From Sequoia sempervirens (taxonomy: Eukaryota > Streptophyta > Pinopsida > Cupressales > Cupressaceae), in assembly GCA_007258455.2 (NCBI GenBank), contig VDFB02193867.1:530403834-530467833 (forward strand): DNA of 64,000 nucleotides, in the 5' to 3' direction. The notes under the pieces were generated by a model that saw only the letters and a program-made list of their open reading frames with translations, did no database searches and was not told the DNA's origin. Both the position numbers and the translations under genes were made by a program. Below, piece by piece: positions 1 through 10,376 of the stretch (the stretch's first letter is position 1; every line of letters starts with the position of its first letter).

Positions 1-653
1 TTGTGAGTTTGATCATGTTCATGGAAGAATTTCCTCCCTCCTCGTTATTTGGAACTTCCTTCTTAACTCTATCCTTTACCCTTATTTCTTTCTCTAGGTT
101 TCCCAACCTTGCCAAGATTTGATCCAACCTAGCTTCAACTCCTACTGGTCCTTTCCCAACTTCTTGGCTTCCACCAAGATTGGTTCATGTTCTCACCATC
201 TTTGCAAGAATAGATTATACCTAAAGGTTCATCCATATAGGATTCAATCATGTTTATCATTACCTTATGGAAAACATTTAAATGAGCATTCATTTGCACA
301 TAAGGAATTCCACATAAGATTTAAGCACAATCTTTTCATAAACACATGATTTTATTATTTCATAAGGATCTCAATATCCTCTTGATTACATGGAGTGACT
401 ATTCAGATAGTCAAGTGAAGAGTATCCCTCAGATTCACTCTCTGACACATAACTCAATGGGGTATACCCTATAGATTGTTGTTCATTTCTCATTTGTCCA
501 TATCTATCCCAAAATGGAAAGTAACCTTCAGATTTATCATCCGATACATAGTTGCGGGGGACATAACCCTCTGATTCGTTACTCAAGGAAATTATAATTA
601 CTTCTACCATCAAAATAAATCTAGGGTCTCTAAAGATAAATGTCAGGCTAACA
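1..653 (-). pseudogene. Distal gag-like remnant of outer element
   Basis: This is the continuation of the outer element on the other side of the nested insertion. One minus frame (613-386) is acidic, aromatic and repetitive: ESEGY occurs three times and SEGYF once. Nearer the left edge (190-1) a frame contains GVEARLDQILARLGNLEKEI, a heptad pattern typical of coiled coils in plant gag proteins. It has several stops and is truncated by the window edge. A gag assignment is plausible but not proven. Confidence 0.3.
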
Positions 654-662
654 CTTCCTTTT

Positions 663-1727
663 TGTTAAAAGGCACAGGACAATTGAGAGGGGGGGTGAAT
701 CAGTTGTCACCAAATTTAAACTCAATACTTCAACACTTATTAACTTCACAACCACACTATTTTGTTATTAGGTATGAACATAAAATGCAGATAACATAAA
801 GAAAAATCAACACAAAGAACACTAGATTTTATGTGGAAAACCCAATGAGGGAAAAACCACAGTGAGGATTATCTCACAATATAAAGTGATAGCAAAATTG
901 AATACATAAGGCTCATTACCAAGGGCTCACTACCCTGAACATGACTCACTATCTAGATACAAAAGCTCACTACTTACATAGGGAAGCTCACTGCCTACAA
1001 AATATTACTAAACAAAAATTGGAATCACATCAAGAATGAACTGAAGAAAGTGCACCTAACAAGTGCTGATATAGTTTTAGTGATGCTCAGTAAACTGACT
1101 TAAGACACTTCATCATATTCACTCTTCTTCACATTCACATCCACACCTCTATCTTCTATATATATACTTCAAAAAAATTCCCAATATATATACTCGATCC
1201 ATCCACAAGCATTAATTAGGTCAAACTAATTAGATTCATTTCCTTGTTTACCAAAAATACCAACTGTCGCCTTCAAGAATTTTCAAATTCTTTCCAACCA
1301 ATAAATCAAAATGTGTAGCATGCTTTAACATGTCGGCATAGACCTAAGATAGGTCACACATATATCTGCATATCAAAAATTGATTCACCATATCACGACT
1401 TATTCATGAAGTTGGCTAGAAATAGACTTACTTGCAAAAAGTAATCAACAGAATAATGTCGATACACCATACGAGCACCGAAGCATGAGAGAATCTAAAC
1501 ATACATGCTTTCAACAACCATAAATTGTTTCCCAAATCTGCAAGTAGAAACTATCAACCACAGAGGATTGCAAACTAAAATACCGGAGGGTGTAGCTTGT
1601 ATACTAGTTCAAATATTGGACTAAAATACCGGATCAAGCACTGACTTAGACTTGCAATCCCAATCATGGTGACATCAATGACAACCCAAAATTGTAGAGA
1701 CAAACATTCTTCTTTATTCCTTCAACA
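663..1727 (-). repeat. 3' LTR of the nested Copia derivative
   Basis: Same 1065-bp unit as 5229-6293, preceded on the minus strand by a polypurine tract. Contains the shared GTGGTTTTTCCC-type segment common in Copia LTRs. Scattered substitutions separate the two copies, so the insertion is not recent. Confidence 0.9.
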
Positions 1728-1741
1728 ATCTCCCCTTTTTT
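1728..1741 (-). other. Polypurine tract
   Basis: Minus-strand AAAAAAGGGGAGAT directly abuts the TGTTG start of the 3' LTR. It would prime plus-strand DNA synthesis. Confidence 0.85.
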
Positions 1742-1944
1742 CATTGATGGTGACATGTGCCAAAATTTTCAAAACACAGCATTATCTCCTCCTATCACCT
1801 TAGTTGTTCTCCACATAACTCTCTCCCCCTTTGACATCAATGGAAAAGGGAAACCCAAAGGTATGATGTATGTTTATGAAGACCTTGTATATAAACATAA
1901 ATTCTAGCTTCCCATTTCAAACATTCAAATGAGGATGAAACTTT

Positions 1945-2677
1945 TTACATGAAATATTTCTTGTACCTCTCTCTTATGATTGGAAGAATCCTTTTCCAAG
2001 CAAGCACAACCAAATTCATTCTTGCACTCATACCTTCCAATAAAGATAGATGTGTAAAGGAGGATGTTTGATCAGAAGACAAACACAATTGTTCATAATT
2101 TTCTACATCAGAGAGAATTCTGAAGAGATGATCGAACCAGACCTCAACAACTTCCTTAACCAACCAGAAGGTTTTAACCATATCTTCTCTTTGCCTCTGA
2201 GTAGTCAGCAACTCCACCTGCAATTCACCAACTCTTATTCTCTGTTTTCCATCCCTGTCTTTGAAGAAATCAAAGTTCCTGCCAATACTATTCATGAATC
2301 TCAGATTCAATGGCTTCAATTCTTCTTTTGAAATTATCAATAGTTGTCAGCCACTAGAGATAATACCTATAGAAGTCAGATATTTCTTTGATGCATTCTT
2401 TTATTTCATTCATGTGTTTAGATAGCACTTGTTTTGCTTTGTTACATCTTCTTTCACGTATGGTTTTGAACTTATGACCTTTGAGTCCTTCCAACAATGT
2501 TCCTTCTTCAATAATCTCTACTAGATCATCTAGCAAGGAATCCGACACATCTAAAACTAAAATACCCTTATTTAGTAAATAATCAAACAGCACATCATCA
2601 ATCTTAAGTTTCTCAATTGGAGAGCATGCATTCCACATTTCACCAATATTCTTCATTTCACTCTTGTCTAGCAGCAT
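1945..2677 (-). pseudogene. Downstream pieces of ORF Y or a second orphan ORF
   Basis: Two consecutive minus-strand frames, 2677-2354 (107 aa) and 2340-1945 (131 aa), lie between ORF Y and the PPT. Both are Leu/Glu/Lys-rich and helical in character; the second contains GRNFDFFKDRDGKQRIRVGE. They may be the C-terminal half of ORF Y after frameshifts or a separate protein. No family is recognised. An opposite-strand ORF over 2050-2331 is taken as a shadow. Confidence 0.35.
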
Positions 2678-2914
2678 CTATATATCCTCTGGATCAAAGG
2701 AGTTAGATCCAGACAAAAATTCTTCTTCATTATTCTTTTCTTCTGAGACCTCTATTACAATAGTTTTCCTCTTTTTAGGTTCTAGAGGGGACTCAGCAAT
2801 GATAACTTCCGACTATTTCTTACCGGAGGATGAACCCACTTCAAACTGACTAGGTATTGATATATCAAAGCATAGATTTGTCTTTAAGTATGTGAAATAT
2901 GATTGGAAAACAGT

Positions 2915-3663
2915 TACATTGTCTTCCAACGATTCCAAAAGTATCTATAAACTTGTTTCCCAATAGGAATACTGGATTCCCACACAACATTTTCTCTTCC
3001 CAGTAGTGAGTTCAAAAATTAAAAAGTCAAGAACACAAGCAAAGATCCAAATAAAAAAGGATAACCCTCAACCAATGAAATTTGGGCATTCTTAGTTAGG
3101 TTTTCAAATAATAGGTTGCACATATCAAACTGCTCGTTTTCCTTAATCATCATGTGTGCAAGATATACAACAATAGCCAAAGTCGAACCTTCACAATTAA
3201 TGAAATAGATTTTATAAGAAATGTTGTATGCAACATACCTTATAATGGAATCTGTAAGAGTGTTTATCAATAGAGCTTGAGGGTCTTTATCAATGCCAAT
3301 AAGTTCCTCCACATCTTTGTATTTCACATTTTTCTTCCTAGGGAGATCTCCAACACTGCATAAACTAGTAATCACTTCGATCGTTTCCTTCATGATCAGG
3401 TAGGGTTTTTCCAACATAATACTGTCATTCTTAAATTGAATCAACAAGAAAAATATGAACTCTTTATCTACAAACCAGGGAAATTCTCCCCATAAATCCA
3501 TACCTATGGTTTTTATGCTCTGTAACTCATTTTCCTTCAGCCCTAGTTCCATTTCTTTTATCTATCTATGATCAAATTCTTCCAATTCAACTCCTTTCAA
3601 CTTTAGTGGAATGATGCCACTCAATCCCCTATCCATTGTCGTGCTTATCTTTCTTGAATTCAT
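2915..3663 (-). pseudogene. ORF Y: unrecognised retroelement ORF in env-like position
   Basis: From an ATG at 3663 the minus frame runs to 3019 with a single internal TAG at 3564-3562, then continues past a TAA in the same frame to about 2915. It is a globular-looking protein of about 210-240 residues with MDLWGEFPWFVDKEFIFFLL near its start and KKNVKYKDVEELIGIDKD in its middle. No reverse transcriptase, integrase or membrane-anchored env features are seen. It lies after the gag tail and before the PPT, where SIRE elements carry their extra (env-like) ORF. I do not recognise the fold; it has the look of orphan ORFs seen in plant retroelements. Confidence 0.5.
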
Positions 3664-4229
3664 TATTGTTCAGTTGAAACTCCTTCCTTTTCCCTTCTTC
3701 CCCTTTGTAAACTAAGAAATAATTCCTAAGTATCCATAAAAATTTCTTCAGAATTGCTTCAGATCTCTTCGAGATCACTCCAAGACACCTTTCAAACTCT
3801 TCAAGTGCTCAAATGATAAAAAAGACTTATGAATTTTTCTTTATACACCATCAATTTTCCCTAACTCGCATTAAATGTGACAAACATCAAAAATTTGCTA
3901 AAACCATTCTTCTCAACACAAAAAATCCCTAATTCGATCCACAAATTAGCATGCCAATATGTTTTCTTCCGCTTTCTTTTCCAAAACTTCTATTTATTCC
4001 TTCTTTACAATACATCCTCATGCCAACCTCTGACACACCATACATCTAGGGGGTTTTTACAATTTTCTGATAATGCTCCCCCTAAGAACATGCTCAATCT
4101 AGTTCTTAGAGGAATTTTTTGTACTAGATGAGGGCATAGACACATCAATAGTTTCAGGTTCTTCTTCTTCTTCTTTCTTCTTCCATATCTTATTCATCTC
4201 TTGCTTCATCTCTTCTTTCTCAATATTCT

Positions 4230-5170
4230 TTACTAGTTCATTCTTTTCCACTGGATCAAACTACTTTCCCTTCTTACTTTTGCAAACCTTTGAGATATGT
4301 CTAGGTTTGTTACAATTATAACATACAATACTTTTTTTATTAGTCTAACCTTCATTACTTCTTGATCTACACTTATTTTATTTGTGTCCAAATTTGTTAT
4401 AGGTATACCAGTAGCCATTAAAAGATTGATTCATTCTACCTCCATTAAACCTATTCATCATTACCCAACTGATCATTCTCACTTGAGATATGCATTCAGT
4501 AGCTTTATGTCCAACCTTTTGCATGAAAAACATTATCCAGAGAAAGAACTAGGAAACTGATTCATCCTGCTCCTGCATTATGTTTCCTTATGACCATATT
4601 TATTATAGGAAAAATAAATACCAATGAAATATGGATACCTTTGTGCATTAGGATGTCTCACATGAGGTCTCTTTGCAAAATTTCTTGAATTTATTTTTTG
4701 CTTCCCTTTTTCTTGAGTCTTTTGATTGTCCTTTGAACTTTCACCTATTTCATTTCCCAAGCCACCTTTGTCTTTACTTGGTTTCTATCCAGCAAGCAGT
4801 TCTTCAAGCTTGTCAGAGCTAGATCTGAAATTGTTCTCATAGAGTTTTTCCTTTTCTAGTTCTACTCTCAAGTTTACTACCTCCTGTTCAAGTTTAGAGA
4901 ATTCATCATATTTGTTCTGCACCATTGTATTTATACATTCTTCAATTTTCTTCTTTTCTTCTATAAGCACTTTCAGTCCAATTATCTCTTGTTTTTGCTG
5001 CTCACTCCTCTATGTCTTTCCTTGAATTTCTTTAATTGTTCTTTCAGCTTCCAGACATATTCATTTTCATCATCAAGATTTTATTTCAGATCTCTTTTTT
5101 CATTTTCAACTTTGTCAAGATCCTCAAGTGCAGCCAAGAGTTCTTATTTATCATCCATCTAATCAACCTT
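4230..5170 (-). pseudogene. Copia gag C-terminal region (coiled coil, zinc knuckles)
   Basis: Starting shortly after the PBS, several minus frames give Glu/Lys/Leu-rich coiled coil (for example KLEQEVVNLRVELEKEK near 4900). A run of CCHC knuckles at different stages of decay follows. The best is CYNCNKPRHISKVC (4323-4282, CX2CX4HX4C). Degenerate copies read YNKYGHKE near 4590, VGHKATEC near 4490 and YNKFGHK near 4390. Serial knuckles are a feature of SIRE-lineage Copia gag, where they bind retroelement RNA. The N-terminal gag part is absent and the frame is broken by stops and shifts. An acidic tail (KKKEEEEEPE near 4180) ends the region. Confidence 0.65.
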
Positions 5171-5210
5171 CAAGATCTTCCTCAAGCGGTTAAGCTCTCT
5201 ACCAAGGAAC

Positions 5211-5226
5211 CAGAGCTTTGATACCA
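5211..5226 (-). other. Primer-binding site
   Basis: Minus-strand TGGTATCAAAGCTCTG, 2 nt from the LTR end. It matches the initiator-Met tRNA complement TGGTATCAGAGC with one change. Confidence 0.85.
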
Positions 5227-5228
5227 AT

Positions 5229-6293
5229 TGTTAAAAGGCACAAGATAAATGAGAGGGGGGGTGAATCAGTTGTCACCAAATTTAAACACAATACTTCAAC
5301 ACTTATTAAATTCACAACCACATTGTTTTGTTATTAAGTATGAACATGAAATGTAGATAATAGAATGCAAAATCAACACAAAGAATAGCAGATTTTATGT
5401 GGAAAACCCAATGAGGGAAAAAACACAGTGAGGATTAACTCACAATATAAAGTGATAGAAAAACTGAATACATAAGGCTCACTACCAAGGGCTCACTACC
5501 CTAAATAGGACTCACTGTCTAGATACAAAAGTTCACTATTTACACAAGGAGGCTCACTACCTACAAAATATTACTAAAAAAAAATTGGCTTCATAGCCAG
5601 AGTGAATTGAAGAAAGTGCATCTAACAAGTGCTGATATAGTTCTAGTGATGCTCAGTAAACTAACATAACACACTTCATCATATTCACTCTTCTTCACAT
5701 TTGCATCCACACCTCTACCTTCTATATATAGACTTCAAAAAACTATCCAATATATATACTCGATCTATCCACAAGCATTAATTAAGTCAACCTAATTAGA
5801 TGCATTTCCTTGTTTACCAAAAATACCAATTGTTAGCTTCAAGAATCTACAAATTCTTTCCAACCCATAAATCAAAACACGTAGCATGCTTTATCATGTC
5901 AACATATACCTAAGATAGGTCACACATATATCCGCATATCAAAAATTGATTCACCATATCACGACTTATTCATGAAGTTGGTAAGAAATAGACTTAATTG
6001 CAAAAAGTAATCAACAGAATAATGTCGATACACTGTACGAGCACCGGAGCATGAGAGATTCTGAACATACATGCTTTCAACAACCATAAAAATTTTCCCA
6101 AATCCACAAGTAGCAAATATCAACCACGGAGGATTGCGAACTAAAATACCGGAGGGTGTAGCTTGTATATCGGTTCAGATACCAGACCAAAATACTAAAT
6201 CAAGCACTGACTTAGACTTTCAATCACAATCATGGTGACATCAATGAAAACCAAAAACCATAGAGATAGTAATTCTTCTTCATTCTTCCAACA
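5229..6293 (-). repeat. 5' LTR of the nested Copia derivative
   Basis: Closely similar to 663-1727 over its whole length, starting TGTTGGAAG on the minus strand and ending TTTTAACA beside the PBS. It is the 5' LTR because the PBS lies directly inside it. Confidence 0.9.
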
Positions 6294-6640
6294 CTTCCGA
6301 GGGTATATCCCTAGGAAGTGGTAAGGAATCATACTTCGCTAGTGAGACTGGAGGTAGATAGTTGTATTGAGCCTCCATCTTCATCTTTCTCTTCACAACA
6401 CTAATTCAAGAAAGAGTGTGACTAAAAGTTTTAGTGCCGCTTAACCAGATGGAATTTTCATAGTTGGTGCCCTCAATTGTACGAACAATGGCCTCTCTTT
6501 CCTTCTTGGCCTTCAGGTAATGCGAGCATTCCCGATTACTAACTTTCTAACAATTAACCTAAGACTCACCATCTTGGCACAAGAATTTCCAAACATTAGA
6601 TAACGTTGAACGAAAAGTATAATGAGCTCATAGGTTCCAA
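6294..6640 (-). pseudogene. Proximal gag-like remnant of outer element
   Basis: Follows the PBS of the outer element on the minus strand. The last stretch before the nested insertion reads as a short frame containing YLPPVSLAKYDSLPLPRD, which stops being readable where the Copia derivative begins at 6293. Position after a PBS suggests gag, but no diagnostic gag motif is visible and the upstream part has stops. Function is inferred from position only. Confidence 0.3.
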
Positions 6641-6650
6641 AACTAAACCC

Positions 6651-6666
6651 GGTAGCTATGATACCA
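6651..6666 (-). other. Primer-binding site of outer element
   Basis: Minus-strand TGGTATCATAGCTACC lies 2 nt inside the candidate LTR end at 6669. Its first 8 bases match the complement of the plant initiator-Met tRNA 3' end (TGGTATCA). Confidence 0.5.
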
Positions 6667-6668
6667 CA

Positions 6669-8765
6669 TGTAACATGCCAATAGTTCACTCAAGTAAAAT
6701 TTCCTAAGTTTTCACTTTCAAGTAAATAAACTATGTAACCTAACCATTACCACAAAAGACTTCTTTTATTTATAGAGAGAAAATGAACATAGATGACATA
6801 AAAATAATCAACATTGATTCCATTTCCAAATAATATTTCACATATTACAATATTCTAAAGAATGTATACAAAGTACATACATAGCTCAACCGAGCTTCAA
6901 AGAAATAGATATAGATGGTCCAGGAATATCCTTTCAAATCTTGGTCTTTTATCACTTGCTGAGGAGGAGAAGCATCACTCAAGATCTTTTCTACCAACCA
7001 TGAACTCATATGTAGTCCCATGCACATCTATCATTTGATAAATGGCCCTACCCTTCGATGAAGAGATTGGTGGAGTAACCTAATAATGACAACCATTTTG
7101 AGCTTAGTGTTGTGTCCTACATGACTAGAACTTGTAACCTTACAACATGGAACTAGCATGCACAAATGGATCACAGTGAATTGATAGTTGTGCCAAAGGA
7201 AAACACACTACTTTGGAAAAAGTGTTCTCACTCAGTACTTCAAGTGGCAGTTATTCTACTCACATACACTACTCAAGCTTGATTTGACTTTAGGCCACTA
7301 TAAACTACACATAGGTATTTCCTTCTATGGGTAGTCTTTAACCCTAGAAATAACCTTTTCCCTTTCCCACAAACTCAATAGTATTTCTACCCACAAAGCA
7401 TAAATACAAGTTACCCTGCCTTCAATGGATAATCAAATATGAAGTGTAACTTACAAGCTATCTAATATAATCAAATAACTTGACAATGAATAACCCATAA
7501 GCTATCCTTGTTTAATCATATCTAGTATATTTATACTTATGAAAAACAATCCCTCCTATTATGGAGTATATACAAGCACTTCATAGAAAAGCTTAAAACA
7601 ACTTCAAAAGAAAATACTATGAATTCCTAATGTAAGTATTCTTAAGCAATACCAACAAACAAATCATTCAAATCTCATTCTTTCATAAATAAAGATAAAT
7701 GAGAGAAGACTAGATGCTCATGCATGTAATACACTTAACCCAGTTGAATAACTTGATGCACAACCTTCCAATAGAAACTTACTAGCTTCATTTAATCCTT
7801 AATCCACTCAAAGAAATACTTTTCTATGACTTCTTTCACAAGATAACAATATTATCTCACAAAATACAACCCTCAAAAAATACTCTAAGCTCTCACAAAA
7901 TATAGCAGAATAGAATTACAGAATAGTGTGTCCCAAATGAGATAACTAGCCTCTCTATTTATACAGAAACTTGAGACATTGCAGCCAAAAGATATGGCAT
8001 GCCAGTCAACACCTTTCCTCATGCAGATCGACTCACTACACACAACAAAAAGGTGGAAAAAACCTAAGTGTAAACTTAACATATTACTCTACAGATCGAC
8101 CTCTATGTATTGACAGCAACTCAAGACCAATTCAATTATGCACATGCTCAAAGATGATAATTGACTTGTAAGAAAAGTAGACTTCTACAAAAATAGAATT
8201 GTTCAAATATTGGTGCCATGTTGTAGCCACTATTCCTATCTTTTTGGCATGGTTTATCGCTTTGAAAATTCTTCTATATTTGAACACTACACACAAGCTA
8301 TGTCAAATTAGTCATATGTATCTTATTTCATTGCCAGGGAAAGATGAGTCGACTCTCATTTTTAGTGTTCAAACCATGCTTTGACTTAGCACATTATTTG
8401 TTGTTGCTTTATCCTATTTTCATGCATTTAAAATACTTTATAATGCAGCCTTAAATGTTTCCATCACTTTATATAAAATTGTTCCAAGTTGAATTAAATT
8501 GTTGCTTTATATTAAAGATGCATTTCCATATCGACTATGGTTTACTTCCCATATCAGCCTTTATTGCTGCACATTACTTTGCATATAAATTGGCCTTTAT
8601 CTTATGTCAGCATATGTATTAATTGCCCATAATGCTTTGCATAGCATATATACAAATCAGCCTCTATTTAATTGTCATATATATATAAATATATATTTGT
8701 ATATATACATGTACATATATATATGCCAACGAATAGCCTTAACACTATCACATATATAAGTATAC

Positions 8766-8853
<88 letters not shown>

Positions 8854-9853
8854 CATGAGAATCAAATACATATACATTTGATATAAAAATGAACAAGATC
8901 AAGTTAACATTCATATAGTAACAATATTGATTATATATATACCTCTATGTACATGTATACGTGCGTGTACATATGTTGATATATCTGTATGGAAATTTTC
9001 ATTTTTCATACATACGTATGTATCGACACATGTATATATGTATATATCTTATACATATATGTATACATTCGATTTGCAGAATCAAGCACATACAAATTTA
9101 CTCTTATTGATAGGAGATATATGTGTGATGTATTTATACATATACACATACATTTCGTATTTTCCATTTGATAGCTTCATGCTCATAAGCATGCCTAGGT
9201 ACGTCTACCTATGTACTCTCATTTACGTGTTCCTTCATGTGGATGGTCTATTTTTGACATGCATATGTATACATATACATACATTGCACATGTGTTCACC
9301 TCATCAATACAAGCATAGTGATATAGGGAAGAACTCATAAGCTCTAAACATATAAACATCATCCAAGAATGCACTCAATAGTAACCAAGACCCTTACTAA
9401 TGCAAACACATCAGACTAAGGATGACTTACCAATTCCCAACACAATAACTTGACTCAACCATTCTATTGTGAGTGTGTGTGTAAGCTCAGTCAGGTTACA
9501 TTACTGGTTACCCGGCCAAGTTTTTCTCCTAAGTGATACTTTCCCTTGCACCTGAAGGATTGAACATGAACTTGTATCCAACTAACACATTGTCATGGTA
9601 GTTAGTTGTTCATCAAGATATGCATTTACAAAATATTTCTCCATAGTTAGAATATATAATTCAATAACAATCCATTTCACATATACACATTTCATCACAT
9701 ATCATTAAATGAAATAACATTCATTCATAGTTCATTGATAACAATGTGCAAGTGCAATTTATTCTCATTCAGAATTCTAATTACATTCACACATGAAATA
9801 ATTTACCATAAAACAGTAATAGTAAATAGGTAATTACACGATGGGGTATGACA
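6669..9853 (-). repeat. Candidate 5' LTR (about 3.2 kb) of the outer element
   Basis: Bounded by TGTCATACCCC (minus, from 9853) and a terminal GTTACA at 6669, with a PBS just inside. It contains a long TA microsatellite at 8767-8850 and a stretch of many TGTATA/ACATAC steps at 8670-9300. All ORFs here are microsatellite or low-complexity shadows. No second copy is in view, so the length is an inference. Confidence 0.45.
8767..8850. repeat. TA dinucleotide microsatellite
   Basis: About 42 uninterrupted TA units inside the candidate long LTR. The open frames over it on both strands are Ile-Tyr artefacts. Confidence 0.97.
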
Positions 9854-10370
9854 CGTATGTCCAAATTATAGTTATAGTGACTTTAAAAATAATTTAAAAA
9901 AATATAACAAAAAATTATGAAAAAATATTCTTGCCCTAGATATCAATGTTGAGAATCTATATTTCAAAAATTAGAATTTTATCCTTTATAGAAAATAAGT
10001 TATGTTGGACGACACTAATGTTACTTTCTAAAAATATTGTTTTTTATTTAAAACTAGTTATTAAAGGAGATGTTGAAAGATTCATGATTTATTTCAGAAT
10101 TTTTAAAATATATATATATTTTTTGAATCTACACACAAATTTCCACAAATCACTAGTTTTCATCGTCCTCAAATTCTTAACGGTTTAGTTGCTATAAGTC
10201 TTAGAAGATGAAGATTCAGTTACGAATATTGATGTAAATGTCCATATTGGGAAAAAAGTGAGACACAATATTTTGATTTCACCCATAGATTACTTTGGAA
10301 TGTATTAAATGCCAAGATTATTAACTTCTAGAATGATAATTGGATTAAAGTTTTGTCCTTATTCTCTAAC
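9854..10370. other. AT-rich flank, no gene seen
   Basis: Lies between the candidate long LTR and LINE copy A. The small plus-strand ORF at 9946-10188 is Ile/Phe/Lys-rich as expected of random AT-rich DNA. Nothing else is recognised. Confidence 0.5.
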
Positions 10371-10376
10371 TAGAGT

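Larger units (their letters stand above)
663..6293 (-). mobile_element. Non-autonomous SIRE/Maximus-like Copia derivative, nested
   Basis: Two direct repeats of 1065 bp (663-1727 and 5229-6293) bracket a 3.5 kb interior. Read on the minus strand the order is 5' LTR, iMet-type PBS, coiled coil plus zinc-knuckle gag tail, an unrecognised ORF (ORF Y), polypurine tract, 3' LTR. Each LTR is bounded by TGTTG and AACA. A possible target duplication CTTCC lies at 654-658 and 6294-6298, with four extra T between the left copy and the LTR. No protease, integrase, reverse transcriptase or RNase H is visible, so it depends on a partner for movement. The AAAAGGGGAGATTGTTG-type PPT/LTR junction and serial CCHC knuckles resemble SIRE-lineage Copia. 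Confidence 0.85.
1..9853 (-). mobile_element. Ty3/gypsy-like LTR element, 5' part only
   Basis: On the minus strand a candidate LTR begins TGTCATACCCC at 9853 and ends at 6669. Two bases later comes a primer-binding-like TGGTATCATAGCTACC, and then weak gag-like sequence running off the left edge. The TGTCATACCCC start and the tRNA-iMet-type PBS are usual for plant Ty3/gypsy elements. The interior is split by the nested Copia derivative at 663-6293. The second LTR, pol and target duplication lie outside the window, so the LTR boundaries rest on motifs alone. Confidence 0.5.

Noticed and set aside
2050..2331. 93-codon plus-strand ORF inside the Copia derivative
   Set aside because: Antisense shadow of the minus-strand frame 2340-1945, the element's coding strand.
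8668..8914. Overlapping Ile-Tyr ORFs on both strands
   Set aside because: Pure translation of the TA microsatellite.
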